Translations under genes and position numbers: made by a program
The notes under the pieces: model-generated
What the model saw: the letters and a program-made list of their open reading frames with translations, nothing else
The model's database searches: none
What the model was told of the DNA's origin: nothing
NCBI RefSeq assembly: GCF_023169945.1
Contig: NZ_AP025591.1
Location: 4,150,481-4,214,480 of the forward strand
Reading direction: 5' to 3'
DNA from: Anaeromyxobacter oryzae
GTDB lineage: Bacteria > Myxococcota > Myxococcia > Myxococcales > Anaeromyxobacteraceae
DNA: 64,000 bases
In this document: positions 43,469 to 53,703 of the stretch, in pieces
How the letters are laid out: each line of letters starts with the position of its first letter
How positions within the stretch are numbered: position 1 is the first letter of the stretch

Positions 43469-45019
43469 TCACGCCGCCGGCGCCGCCGTGCGCGCCGGCG
43501 CGAGCCGCAGCACCGTCGCCCCGGGCCCGCCCGCGGCGGCGTTCGGGCGCGCGCCCGCGCCGCTCGCCTCGGGGATCCGGAAGTACGAGACGAGCTGGCG
43601 GAGCGCCTCCGCCTGCGAGGCCATCTCCTCCGACGTGGAGGAGAGCTCCTCCGCCGCCGAGGCGTTCCGCTGCGTCACCTGGTCGACGAGCCCCATCGCG
43701 CGGTTGATCTGGACGACGCCAGCCGCCTGCTCCCGAGACGTCGCCGCGACCTCCTGGACGAGCTTCGCCGTCCGCTCGATGGCGGGCACGAGCGCGTCGA
43801 GCAGCACGCCCGACCGCTCCGCCACCTCGACGCTCGACGCCGCCTCGCCGGCGATCTCCTTCGCGGCCCGCTGGCTGCGCTCCGCGAGCTTGCGAACCTC
43901 GGAGGCGACGACCGCGAAGCCGCGCCCGTGCTCGCCCGCGCGCGCCGCCTCGATGGCCGCGTTCAGGGCGAGGAGGTTCGTCTGGTACGCGATCTCCTCG
44001 ACGATCCCGATCTTCTCGGCGATGGAGCGCATGGCCTTCACCGTCGCGTCGACCGCCGCGCCGCTCTCCCCCGCGTCGCGTGCGCCGCCCGCCGCGACCT
44101 TCTCGGTCTGGCGGCTCGCGTCGGCGTTCCGCTCGATGGACCCGCTCATCGCCTCGAGCTGCGTGGTCGTCTCCTCCACCGAGGCGGCCTGGTCCCCCGT
44201 GCCCTGCGACAGCGTCTGCGCCGTCGCCGACACCTGCGTGGACGCCGCGAGGATCGCGTCGGCGCCGCCGCGGACCTCGGCGATGACCTGCCCGAGCCGC
44301 GCGGCCATGTCCCGCATCGCGCCGAGCGCCTGGCCCGCCTCGTCGTGGCCGCCCCCCGCGATCTCCGCCGACATGTCGCCGGCGCCGATCCGCTCCGCCG
44401 CGGCGACGACGCCGCCGAGCGGCGCGAGCATGCGCTTCACGGCGGCGAAGGTGATCGCGAGCATCACCGCGACGGACACGACGCTGATGGCGAGCAGCTC
44501 GCGGACGAAGGCGTGCAGCGCCGCGTACTTGTGGGCCTCGACGACCGCGTAGCCGACCGTCCAGCCCCACGCGTCGTCGCGGTGCCACGCGACCCAGGTC
44601 GGCTGGCCGTCGAGGGTCGTCCGCACCGTCCCCTTCTCGGCGCCCAGGACGGCGGCGTCGACGCCGAGGGCGGCCCCGGCGGCGATCGTCGGGTGATGGA
44701 TCACCTTCCCGGCGCGATCGAGGATGAAGAACCGCACCGCCTCGGAGCGCGTCTCGCCGTACCGCTTCACGAGCACCTCGAGGAGGCTTTTCTGCGCCCC
44801 CTCGACGTACGCGTCCACGCCGGCGAGCCCGGTGCGCTGGAGGTTCGCCTGCTCGGCCTCGATCTGGCCGGTGATCCCGTCCAGGCGCTCGCCGTAGAGC
44901 GCGTCGTCCTTCTCGTTGATGAGCCGGGACGCCGAGCCGTAGATGACCGCGACGATGACCGCGAGGCAGGCGGTCATGAGGAGGGACTGGATGAGGCTCA
45001 GCTTGGTGCGGATCAGCAT
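43469..45019 (-). CDS. Methyl-accepting chemotaxis protein (periplasmic Cache-type sensor)
   Basis: The 516-residue receptor has membrane helices at about 10-30 and 170-190 around a ~140-residue periplasmic sensor containing [16 protein letters not shown] and [18 protein letters not shown] (single-Cache-like). A HAMP domain follows ([23 protein letters not shown]). The signalling hairpin [20 protein letters not shown] is fully conserved and is followed by [16 protein letters not shown]. The last ~35 residues are a flexible Ala/Pro tail with no CheR-binding pentapeptide. The gene lies 70 bp after the substrate-binding protein gene on the same strand, so a periplasmic protein may feed it ligand. 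Confidence 0.93.
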   Translation of the reverse strand: MLIRTKLSLIQSLLMTACLAVIVAVIYGSASRLINEKDDALYGERLDGITGQIEAEQANLQRTGLAGVDAYVEGAQKSLLEVLVKRYGETRSEAVRFFILDRAGKVIHHPTIAAGAALGVDAAVLGAEKGTVRTTLDGQPTWVAWHRDDAWGWTVGYAVVEAHKYAALHAFVRELLAISVVSVAVMLAITFAAVKRMLAPLGGVVAAAERIGAGDMSAEIAGGGHDEAGQALGAMRDMAARLGQVIAEVRGGADAILAASTQVSATAQTLSQGTGDQAASVEETTTQLEAMSGSIERNADASRQTEKVAAGGARDAGESGAAVDATVKAMRSIAEKIGIVEEIAYQTNLLALNAAIEAARAGEHGRGFAVVASEVRKLAERSQRAAKEIAGEAASSVEVAERSGVLLDALVPAIERTAKLVQEVAATSREQAAGVVQINRAMGLVDQVTQRNASAAEELSSTSEEMASQAEALRQLVSYFRIPEASGAGARPNAAAGGPGATVLRLAPARTAAPAA

Positions 45020-45089
45020 GTGCGGTGTGCCCCCGGGGTGGAGCGCGGGCGCGCCGCCGCCGGTCGGGCGGCGGCGCGACCCCGCCGGC

Positions 45090-46061
45090 CTACTGGACCA
45101 CCTGCGCGCTGCGGACGATCTCGGGGCGGAACACGATCTTCGCCGCCTGCGCGAGCTTCACGTTCATGAAGATCTTCGACTGCGAGTTCGTCGCGACCGG
45201 GATGGAAGCGGGCGAGGCGCCGCGGAGGATGCGGAGCGCCGTCTGGCCCGCCCAGGCGCCCTGCTCCTCCTCGATCTTCGTGAGGCCGAGCATGGCGTAC
45301 GGCATCATGAAGTCGTACGCGGCGCCCACCGGGACCTTCGCGTTGGCGAGGACGAAGGCCTTCGCCTCGGCCTCGTTCCAGTCGTTGATGCCGGCGACGT
45401 TGCCGAGCAGGATCAGGTCGGCGTCCGTCTGCATGCGGAGGAAGCCCTCCTTCCACTGCGCGAAGGTCTTCGCGTAGAGGTCGGTCGCGAACGGCGCCCC
45501 GAGGGTCTTCGCGTACGACGGGCCCTCGATCCGCTCGGTCTCGGAGTCCACGGTGAGGTAACCGACGCGGCCGCCCCTCGCGAGCGCGCGCAGGTTCGAC
45601 ACGAGCGCCTTCACCGGCGCGACCTCGACGATGCCGGTGGCGTTCGAGTACGGGAGGCCGTACTTCGACGCGTCCCAGTTCACGCCGCAGAAGACGAACG
45701 GCACCTTCGCGTTCTTGAACTGGGCCTCGAGCACGTACTTCACCGCGGGGTCGTCGGCCACGATGACGAGGTCGGGCTTGAAGGCCTCGATCTCCGCCTT
45801 CGCCTTCTGGGCGGCCTGCTTCCGGAAGGCCTCGTCCTGGTGGCGCTTCGTGTCCATGCGGAAGAAGCGGAGCTCGACGCCGCTGCCCTGGAACGCGGCG
45901 CTGGCCCCGTGCTCCTCGCCGTCCGACCAGGGGTAGCCCTCGTGGTACGAGTTGACGAACAGCACCTTCTTGCCGGCGACGCTCTGGGCGCGGGCGGGCA
46001 GGGCGAGCGCCGCGCACATCGTGAGCGCGAGTGCGAGCGAGGACTTCGTGAGCGGGGACAT
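45090..46061 (-). CDS. ABC-type substrate-binding protein (ABC_sub_bind family)
   Basis: The 323-residue exported protein has a signal peptide ([21 protein letters not shown], cleaved near residue 24). A Rossmann-like lobe follows with [35 protein letters not shown] and [19 protein letters not shown]. The second lobe has [16 protein letters not shown] and [21 protein letters not shown]. It resembles the periplasmic 'ABC transporter substrate binding protein' family (PF04392) often found beside sensors. No permease or ATPase gene is nearby; the chemoreceptor is downstream. GAGGTCC before the ATG is a good ribosome site. Confidence 0.82.
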   Translation of the reverse strand: MSPLTKSSLALALTMCAALALPARAQSVAGKKVLFVNSYHEGYPWSDGEEHGASAAFQGSGVELRFFRMDTKRHQDEAFRKQAAQKAKAEIEAFKPDLVIVADDPAVKYVLEAQFKNAKVPFVFCGVNWDASKYGLPYSNATGIVEVAPVKALVSNLRALARGGRVGYLTVDSETERIEGPSYAKTLGAPFATDLYAKTFAQWKEGFLRMQTDADLILLGNVAGINDWNEAEAKAFVLANAKVPVGAAYDFMMPYAMLGLTKIEEEQGAWAGQTALRILRGASPASIPVATNSQSKIFMNVKLAQAAKIVFRPEIVRSAQVVQ

Positions 46062-46330
46062 GCGGGACCTCGTGGGTGGAAAGGATGCGAACGTGCGCGG
46101 GGCCTCGTGCAACGACGGCACCACCCGCCGGGCTCCGGCGGGCCGGTCCCGGGCGCGGGACCGGAGCACGCCGACGGTGCTTTCGCGCCGCTCCGCCCAG
46201 CCGGCGCCGCAGCCGTCGTCCGGGGTGGCGATCGCCCCGTGGGGCTCGCGCCTGGGGCATTTCCCTCACGGCGCACGATCCGGCGACACTGGCCCGCGGG
46301 ACGCGTAAACGAACGCTTGCCGCGCGAATG

Positions 46331-46362
46331 AAAAAAAGAGGGCCCCGACGCCGGGGCCCTCT
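46331..46362 (-). terminator. Intrinsic terminator of metY
   Basis: On the minus strand an 11-bp stem, AGAGGGCCCCG / CGGGGCCCTCT in the duplex (arms 46337-46347 and 46352-46362), with loop ACGC is followed by seven T (46331-46337 as A on the plus strand). It begins about 64 bp after the metY stop. It is the clearest rho-independent terminator in the window. Confidence 0.9.
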
Positions 46363-46425
46363 CCCGATCCTCCGACGCGCCACCGGGATGCGGGGCGCAC
46401 CGGAAGGCGCCGTGGACGCGTCCGC

Positions 46426-47818
<1,393 letters not shown>

Positions 47819-47825
47819 GCGTACA

Positions 47826-47845
47826 GGCGTATGCGAGCGTACGCC
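47826..47845. promoter_or_regulatory. Inverted repeat upstream of metY promoter
   Basis: GGCGTA (47826-47831) and TACGCC (47840-47845) flank 8 bp in the divergent gap between metY and the acyl-CoA synthetase gene. It sits 8 bp upstream of the metY -35 element and could be a regulator site for either gene. Confidence 0.35.
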
Positions 47846-47968
47846 GCTCAAGCGGATGGCCGAGCGCTGCGGCGGACGATCTCCGGGCGGGCTCCTCCGG
47901 GGCGTCGGCTTCCGGTCGCCCGCTGGCCGGCTTCGATTTAGAGTCCCGCTCTCCGGAGGATCCGCCTC

Positions 47969-49789
47969 GTGACCGACGACCCGCGCACCGTCCCCGAGCT
48001 CTTCCTCGATCGCGTGGGCCGGACGCCCGCCGCCGAGGCGTTCCGCTACCCCGCGCCGGACGGCGCCTGGCGGAGCCTCACCTGGGCCGACACCGAGGCG
48101 CGGGTCCGGGCGATCGCCTCCGGCCTGCGCGCGCTCGGCCTGGAGGGCGAGCAGGTCTGCGCGATCCTCTCGCAGACGCGGATCGAGTGGATCCTCGCGG
48201 ACCTGGGCATCCTGTGCGCGGGCGGCGCGACGAGCACGATCTACCCGTCCACGACCGCGGAGGAGTGCGCCTTCATCCTCTCGGACTCCGGCGCGGTGGT
48301 CGCGTTCGCGGAGGACGCGGCGCAGGTCGCGAAGCTCGCGTCCCGGCGCGGCGAGCTGCCGGCGCTCCGGCACGTCGTGACGTTCGACGGCGCGCCGTCC
48401 CCGGACGGCTGGGTGATCGGGCTCGAGGATCTCGAGGCGCGCGGGCGCGCGTGGGACGCGGCCCATCCCGGCGCGTTCGAGGAGACCGCGGCCGCGGTGC
48501 GGCCCGACGCGCTCGCGACGCTCCTCTACACGTCGGGCACGACCGGGCGCCCCAAGGGTGTCGAGCTCACCCACTCCTGCTGGGTGGAGCAGTCGCGCTC
48601 CGTCCAGCAGTCCGGGATCCTCGATCACCCGGACGTGCTCCAGCTCTTCTGGCTCCCCCTCGCGCACTCGTTCGGGAAGATGATCGGCACGGCCCAGCTC
48701 CGGATCGGGTTCCCGACGGCCGTGGACGGGCGGATCGAGCGGCTCGTCGAGAACCTCGGCCGGATCCGGCCCACGTTCGTCTGCGCCGTGCCGCGCATCT
48801 TCGAGAAGGTCCACGCGAAGGTCCTGACCAACGCCCGCGCCGGCGGCCCGGTGAAGGCGGGGATCTTCCGCTGGGCGATCGGCGTGGGCCTCGACGCCTC
48901 GCGCCTTCGCCGCGCCGGCCGGCCCCCCGGTCCCGTGCTCGCGGCGCAGCTCGCGATCGCCGACCGGCTCGTGTTCCGGAAGGTGCGCGACCTGTTCGGC
49001 GGGCGCCTCCAGTTCTTCATCTCCGGCTCGGCGCCGCTCTCGAAGCAGATCGCGGAGCTGTTCGACGCGATGGGCGTCGTGATCCTCGAGGGCTACGGCC
49101 TCACCGAGTCCTCCGCGGCGACGCACTGCAACCTGCCGCGGGCCCGGAAGATCGGCACCGTCGGCCCGGCCCTCCCCGGGGTGGAGGTCCGGATCGCCGA
49201 GGACGGCGAGATCCTGATGCGCGGGCCGTGGATCATGCGCGGCTACCACGGGCTGCCCGAGCAGACGGCCGAGGCCCTCGACGCGGACGGCTGGCTCCAC
49301 ACGGGCGACGTCGGGTTCGTGGACGCGGAAGGCTTCCTCGCCATCACCGACCGCAAGAAGGACCTCATCAAGACGTCGGGCGGCAAGTACATCGCGCCGG
49401 CCGAGCTCGAGTCGCGGCTCAAGGCGGTGTCGCAGCTCGTGTCGCAGGTGCTCGTGCACGGCGACCGCCGCAACTACGTCACCGCGCTCGTCACGCTCGA
49501 CCCGGAGGCCCTCGCGCGGTGGGCGGGGGAGCACGGCCGCGCCGGCGCGCCGGTCGCGGAGCTCGCGCTCCTCCCGGAGGTGAGGGCGATCGTGCAGCGC
49601 GACCTCGACCGGATGAACGCGGCCCTGCCGCGCTTCGCGACCGTGAAGCGCTTCGCCATCGTGCCGCGGGAGTTCAGCGAGACCGAGGGCGAGGTCACGC
49701 CGTCGCAGAAGCTCAAGCGCAAGGTGATCGAGCGGCGGTTCGCGGCCGAGCTGGACGGGCTCTACCGCGGCGAGCTGCCCGCGGCGTAG
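47969..49789 (+). CDS. Long-chain acyl-CoA synthetase (AMP-forming)
   Basis: The 606-residue ANL enzyme activates fatty acids. The P-loop is LLYTSGTTGRPKGVELTH (about 185). A5 (EGYGLTESSAATHCNLP), A7 (LHTGDVGFVDAEGFLAITD) and A8 (RKKDLIKTSGGKYIAPAELE) are intact. The PSQKLKRKVIERRF segment near the C-terminus, with its Lys pair, is typical of the FACS/AMP-dependent subgroup with long-chain substrates. The GTG start at 47969 follows GGAGGA by 8 nt. The gene is monocistronic or starts an operon with DUF4112, 32 bp later. It is divergent from metY. Confidence 0.9.
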   Translation: MTDDPRTVPELFLDRVGRTPAAEAFRYPAPDGAWRSLTWADTEARVRAIASGLRALGLEGEQVCAILSQTRIEWILADLGILCAGGATSTIYPSTTAEECAFILSDSGAVVAFAEDAAQVAKLASRRGELPALRHVVTFDGAPSPDGWVIGLEDLEARGRAWDAAHPGAFEETAAAVRPDALATLLYTSGTTGRPKGVELTHSCWVEQSRSVQQSGILDHPDVLQLFWLPLAHSFGKMIGTAQLRIGFPTAVDGRIERLVENLGRIRPTFVCAVPRIFEKVHAKVLTNARAGGPVKAGIFRWAIGVGLDASRLRRAGRPPGPVLAAQLAIADRLVFRKVRDLFGGRLQFFISGSAPLSKQIAELFDAMGVVILEGYGLTESSAATHCNLPRARKIGTVGPALPGVEVRIAEDGEILMRGPWIMRGYHGLPEQTAEALDADGWLHTGDVGFVDAEGFLAITDRKKDLIKTSGGKYIAPAELESRLKAVSQLVSQVLVHGDRRNYVTALVTLDPEALARWAGEHGRAGAPVAELALLPEVRAIVQRDLDRMNAALPRFATVKRFAIVPREFSETEGEVTPSQKLKRKVIERRFAAELDGLYRGELPAA

Positions 49790-49821
49790 CCTTCCGGCCC
49801 GGGCCACCCTAGAACACGAGG

Positions 49822-50319
49822 ATGCGGCGGGAACGGGACGCGGTGGGAGCGGCGCGGGACGCGCGCCGGCTCGACGACGTGCGCCGGCTCGCCCGCTGGC
49901 TCGACGCGGCGTTCGTGATCCCGGGGACCGGCATCCGCGTCGGCCTCGATCCGCTCCTCGGCCTCCTCCCCGGCCTCGGCGACCTCGCGGGGAGCCTCCT
50001 CGGCGCGTGGATCGTCGTCGTCGCGCACCGCCTCGGCGCCCCGCCCGCGGTCCTCGTGCGGATGGGGCTGAACCTCGCGATCGACTCCGTCGTGGGCGCG
50101 GTCCCGGTGCTCGGGGACCTGTTCGACGTCGCCTGGCGCGCCAACCTGCGGAACGCGGCGCTGCTCGACGCGTGGTCGGCGGCGCCCGCCCGCGCCGGCA
50201 GATCGAGCGCCCTCGTGGTCGCGGGGGTCCTCGCCGCGGTGCTCGCGGTCACCGCCGCGGTCGTGTTCGCGGGCTGGCACGTCGTCGCGTGGGCCACCGG
50301 GGAGATGCACTCACGGTGA
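49822..50319 (+). CDS. DUF4112 domain membrane protein
   Basis: The 165-residue protein has the DUF4112 block LARWLDAAFVIPGTGIRVGLDPLLGLLPGLGDLAGSLLG, then LNLAIDSVVGAVPVLGDLFDVAWRAN. There are two or three membrane segments, including a last helix at about 125-155. The family is widespread and of unknown role. It lies 32 bp after the acyl-CoA synthetase gene and 56 bp before the TraB-like gene, so it may share their transcript. Confidence 0.8.
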   Translation: MRRERDAVGAARDARRLDDVRRLARWLDAAFVIPGTGIRVGLDPLLGLLPGLGDLAGSLLGAWIVVVAHRLGAPPAVLVRMGLNLAIDSVVGAVPVLGDLFDVAWRANLRNAALLDAWSAAPARAGRSSALVVAGVLAAVLAVTAAVVFAGWHVVAWATGEMHSR

Positions 50320-50375
50320 AGCTCCCTCGTGCGGCGGCTGGACGCCGCGCGCGCCGGATGGTTTGCTCGGGTTCC

Positions 50376-51332
50376 ATGCGCTCCCGCCCCAGCCGCACGT
50401 CCGCCGCGCTCGCCCTCTCCGCCGCGCTCCTCTCCGCTCTCTCCGCCTGCGCCGGCGCGCGGCCCGCGCCCGCTGCTGCGCCCGTGGCGGTGGCTGCCGC
50501 GCCGGCGCCCCGCGCGTTCCTGTGGGAGATCACGCGGCCGGACGCGCCCGGCCGGCCGCTGTACCTGACCGGCTCGATGCACCTGGGCCGCGACGAGACG
50601 TTCGAGCTTCCGCCGTCGTTCGAGGCGGCGCTCGCTCGCGCGGAGGTCCTGGTCGTCGAGCTCGATCCGAAGCGCGTGTCTCCGGCCGAGATGCAGAAGC
50701 TGGTCCTGGAGAAGGGCATGTACCCGCCGACGCAGACGCTGTTCGCGCGCCTCGACGACGAGACGCGGGTACTGCTCGCGGCGGAGCTCGACCGCGTGGG
50801 GTTCCCGCAGTCGGCCGCGGACCGCATGCGCCCGTGGCTCGTCTCGATGATGCTCGCGTTCTTCGATCTGAAGGCAGCGGGGTTCGACGAGAAGGCAGGC
50901 CTTGATGCGAGGCTCCTCGACCGGTCCCGGGGCAAGCGCGACATCGTCGAGCTCGAGACGGCGGACGAGCAGTTCGCGGCGCTCACGGGCACGCCGGAGG
51001 CCGTGGACCTGCACGCGCTCGCGAAGTCGCTGCACCGTGGCCTGCGCACGGTGGAGCACGCGCGCGCCGCCGCCGCGGCGTGGCACGCCGGGGACACCGC
51101 CACGTTCGAGGCGATCGCGTTCGAGGATCTGGGCGATCCGGTGCTCGCGCCCGCCTACGAGGCGATGTTCTGGTCGCGGAACCGCGCGATGGCGGAGAAG
51201 CTCGCGCCCCTCGCGGGCGCGCCGAGGGTCCACCTCGCCGTCGTCGGCGCAGGCCACCTGGTCGGCGATCGCGGCCTGCTGGCCCTGCTTGCCGCGCGCG
51301 GGCTCCGCGTCCGGCAGCTCGCACGGGAATGA
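50376..51332 (+). CDS. TraB/GumN-family lipoprotein
   Basis: The 318-residue protein has a lipobox (LLSALSACAG, Cys near residue 25), then the TraB/GumN motif set: LYLTGSMHLG near the start, ELPPSFEAALARAEVLVVELDP and ETADEQFAAL. VHLAVVGAGHLVGDRGLLALL at the end is the second GxxH motif. The GumN family includes putative metalloproteases. An ATG 18 bp upstream (50358) is in frame; 50376 gives a normal signal peptide. Confidence 0.85.
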   Translation: MRSRPSRTSAALALSAALLSALSACAGARPAPAAAPVAVAAAPAPRAFLWEITRPDAPGRPLYLTGSMHLGRDETFELPPSFEAALARAEVLVVELDPKRVSPAEMQKLVLEKGMYPPTQTLFARLDDETRVLLAAELDRVGFPQSAADRMRPWLVSMMLAFFDLKAAGFDEKAGLDARLLDRSRGKRDIVELETADEQFAALTGTPEAVDLHALAKSLHRGLRTVEHARAAAAAWHAGDTATFEAIAFEDLGDPVLAPAYEAMFWSRNRAMAEKLAPLAGAPRVHLAVVGAGHLVGDRGLLALLAARGLRVRQLARE

Positions 51333-51364
51333 GTCTCGTGGCGGCCCGCCGTGTGTGCCGTGAA

Positions 51365-51405
51365 CGTGCGACATATTGACACGTCGCACGCGCGGTCCCT
51401 ACCAT
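51365..51405 (+). promoter_or_regulatory. Promoter embedded in a perfect palindrome, upstream of the signalling cluster
   Basis: CGTGCGAC (51365-51372) and GTCGCACG (51383-51390) are exact inverted repeats separated by 10 bp. The -35 element TTGACA (51376-51381) sits in that spacer. An 18-bp spacer leads to TACCAT (51400-51405), a 4/6 match to the -10. A dimeric regulator on the palindrome would cover the -35. The layout resembles the metY promoter (TTGACA, 18 bp, TAGGAT). Confidence 0.7.
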
Positions 51406-51466
51406 CGCCTGACGGTGCAGGACTGATCGCCGCGTAAGTGCAGCTCGATCCACCCAGGGGCCGCCG

Positions 51467-51568
51467 ATGTTCACCGCATCCCCATCGGAGCGCGTTGCCG
51501 ACCGGCGGACGTCCTCGCCGGCTGCGATGGCGCTCGTGCACCGCGCGACTCCGCGGCCGACGTCCTGA
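51467..51568 (+). CDS. Possible 33-residue leader ORF
   Basis: ATG at 51467 follows AGGGG by 6 nt, a good ribosome site. The frame encodes 33 residues (MFTASPSERVADRRTSSPAA and 13 more) and stops at 51566-51568, directly before the ATG of the Roadblock gene at 51569. That gene has no ribosome site of its own, so translation of the short ORF could deliver ribosomes to it. The peptide itself has no recognisable features. It may be a coupling leader or a chance frame. Confidence 0.35.
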   Translation: MFTASPSERVADRRTSSPAAMALVHRATPRPTS

Positions 51569-53695
51569 ATGACCCTCCCACCCTCGTTCGATGGGCTGTC
51601 CGAGGTCCGCGCGGCCGTCACCGCGGATCTGAAAGGCCGCGTGCTCGCGGGCACGCCGGGCGCCCGGCTCCCGGCGGAGACCGTCGCGACCGCCGCCTCC
51701 GTCGTCGCCGACCTGGCCGCGGCCGGGAGCGTCGTCGGGCTCGCCGGGCTCGAGCTGCTCGTCGTGAAGGGCCCCGGCGCCGCGATGGTGGCCGCCATCC
51801 GGCCCGACGCGCTCCTCCTCGTCGCCGTCGATCCGTTCCGGGCGACGAAGGCCGTGGAGGCCGTGGCGAGCGCGTGGGTGCGCCCCGGGGATCCGACCGC
51901 GCCGGCGGCGCCGCCGAGGTCCGCGGAGAGAGCGGCGGCGCCGCCCGCTCCGACCGTCGCGCCCGCGCCGTCCGGCCAGGCCCGGGAGGTCGTCGAGCGG
52001 CGGCCCGACCGTGCCGCGCCGGCGGGAGCGACGGACCGGGGCGGCCAGGGCCCCGATGCATGGGCCGCGCTGCGCAGGGCGCTCGTGCGCGGCCATCTCA
52101 CCGAGGCCGTCGCGCGCCAGCGCGACCTGCTCGCGCCCGCGGCGGCCGGCGCGCGCCGTCCCGGGAGCGAGCCGCTGCCCGCCGCGGAGTGCGCGCACGC
52201 GCTGGAGCTGCTCCTCGAGGGCGTCGGGAGCGTGATGGCGGGCGACGGCGTCGGCGGGGACCGGATCCTGCGGGAGCTCGCCGCCCCGTCGCAGCAGAAC
52301 CTCTCGTTCCGCTGGCTCGCGCTGCACTGGAGCGCGCGGGCCGCGCTGAAGCGAGGGAGCTTCCCGACCGCGCGCGCCCACGTGAAGGAGTCGCTGGAGC
52401 TCGGGCGGCAGCTCGACATCGAGGCGCGCGCGGTGAGCCAGTGGGTCGCCGCGGAGGTGCTCGCGCACGACCGCGACCCCGCCCGCGCGCTCGCGTGGCT
52501 CGCCGAGGCGCGCGGCCGCTTCGAGCGGATCGCCGACACCTGGGGCCTCGCGCAGACCTGGCTCGCCGAGGCGCGGATCCTCGCGCTGCTCCAGCGCGAG
52601 GACGAGGCCGCCGAGGCCGCCCGCCAGGCGGCGGCGCGCGATCCCGCCTGGGACGAGCCGCCGATCTTCCTGGCGCGGCGCGCCCTGCTGCGGGACGATC
52701 TCGCCGCGGCGGAGGCGCTGCTCGGCCCGCTCCGCACGCCGGCCGCGGACCGCGTGCGGGCCCTCATCGAGGCGATCCGGCAGGGCAAGGTCGGGCGCGC
52801 CGACGCCGCCGAGTTCCTCCACGAGCACGACGCGCCGCCGAGCGCGCGCTCGATCCGCGCGCTCGCGCGGATCGCCGGGACGTCGCCCGGCTTCCTCCAG
52901 GCGCGCGAGGCGCTGGCGTGGATGCTCCTCAAGATCGGCAAGTACGACGACGCGGCCGGCATGTTCCGGGCGCTGCTCTCGCAGGAGCTCTCGCCGGGCG
53001 ACCGCGCGTCGGTGATGCTGGGGCTCGGCTGCATCGCGAACGCCCGCGAGACCGGCGGCGAGCCGCCGTCGCCGCGTGCGGTCGTCGCAGGGCCAGCGGC
53101 CACCGAGGTCCCGCCGGCGCAGCGGCCGTCGTCGTCGTCGATCCTGGCGCGCGCGCAGCAGGCGGCGACCGGCGGCACCGAGTCGGTCTTCTCGGGACGG
53201 CTGAGCGTGTTCGCGCTGCCCGATCTCCTCGAGTTCCTCCGGACCGCCCGCCGTACAGGGCTCCTCGTGTGCAGCACCGCCGCGGGGATGGGGGCGCTGC
53301 GCTTCCGGGAGGGCTTCATCACCGGCGCGGCGTCGCCGGCGACGCCCGGCGTCGCGGACCTCCTCGTCCGCGCCGGGAAGCTCGGGTCGCAGGCGCTCCG
53401 CGCGGTCCCGGCCGGCGCGGAGCAGACGGATCAGGTCGTCGGCGCGCGGCTGGTCCGCGACGGCCTCGTCGACGCCGGGGCCGTGCAGGAGGCGCTCGAG
53501 CGCCAGATCGCGCTCGTGGTGCGGGAGCTCGTCTCCTGGAAGGACGGTGAGTTCGCGTTCAGCCGCGAGCTCGAGGGCGAGGCCGCACCCGGCGAGCTCC
53601 CCGTCTCGGTGGATCCGCAGGCGGTGCTGCTCGACGTGTTCCGGCAGATGGACGAGGCCTCCCGCGGCCCCGCGGAGGCCGGCGCGAAGCCGTGA
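51569..53695 (+). CDS. Roadblock/LC7 - helical repeat - DUF4388 (PATAN) signalling protein
   Basis: The 708-residue cytoplasmic protein has three parts. Residues ~10-105 form a Roadblock/LC7 domain (SVVGLAGLELLVVKGPGAAMVAAI). After a Pro/Ala linker, ~170-490 is a run of helix pairs like TPR (RWLALHWSARAALKRGSF; ARAHVKESLELGRQLDI; AREALAWMLLKIGKYDDAAGMF). Residues ~545-700 are a DUF4388 domain (FSGRLSVFALPDLLEFLRTARRTGLL, then ALRFREGFITGA), a module common in Myxococcota and Deltaproteobacteria signalling. It overlaps the kinase gene region by GTGA-type spacing (stop 53693-53695). No enzyme motif is present; it is likely a scaffold or adaptor for the kinase. Confidence 0.85.
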   Translation: MTLPPSFDGLSEVRAAVTADLKGRVLAGTPGARLPAETVATAASVVADLAAAGSVVGLAGLELLVVKGPGAAMVAAIRPDALLLVAVDPFRATKAVEAVASAWVRPGDPTAPAAPPRSAERAAAPPAPTVAPAPSGQAREVVERRPDRAAPAGATDRGGQGPDAWAALRRALVRGHLTEAVARQRDLLAPAAAGARRPGSEPLPAAECAHALELLLEGVGSVMAGDGVGGDRILRELAAPSQQNLSFRWLALHWSARAALKRGSFPTARAHVKESLELGRQLDIEARAVSQWVAAEVLAHDRDPARALAWLAEARGRFERIADTWGLAQTWLAEARILALLQREDEAAEAARQAAARDPAWDEPPIFLARRALLRDDLAAAEALLGPLRTPAADRVRALIEAIRQGKVGRADAAEFLHEHDAPPSARSIRALARIAGTSPGFLQAREALAWMLLKIGKYDDAAGMFRALLSQELSPGDRASVMLGLGCIANARETGGEPPSPRAVVAGPAATEVPPAQRPSSSSILARAQQAATGGTESVFSGRLSVFALPDLLEFLRTARRTGLLVCSTAAGMGALRFREGFITGAASPATPGVADLLVRAGKLGSQALRAVPAGAEQTDQVVGARLVRDGLVDAGAVQEALERQIALVVRELVSWKDGEFAFSRELEGEAAPGELPVSVDPQAVLLDVFRQMDEASRGPAEAGAKP

Positions 53696-53703
53696 CGGGA
53701 CCC

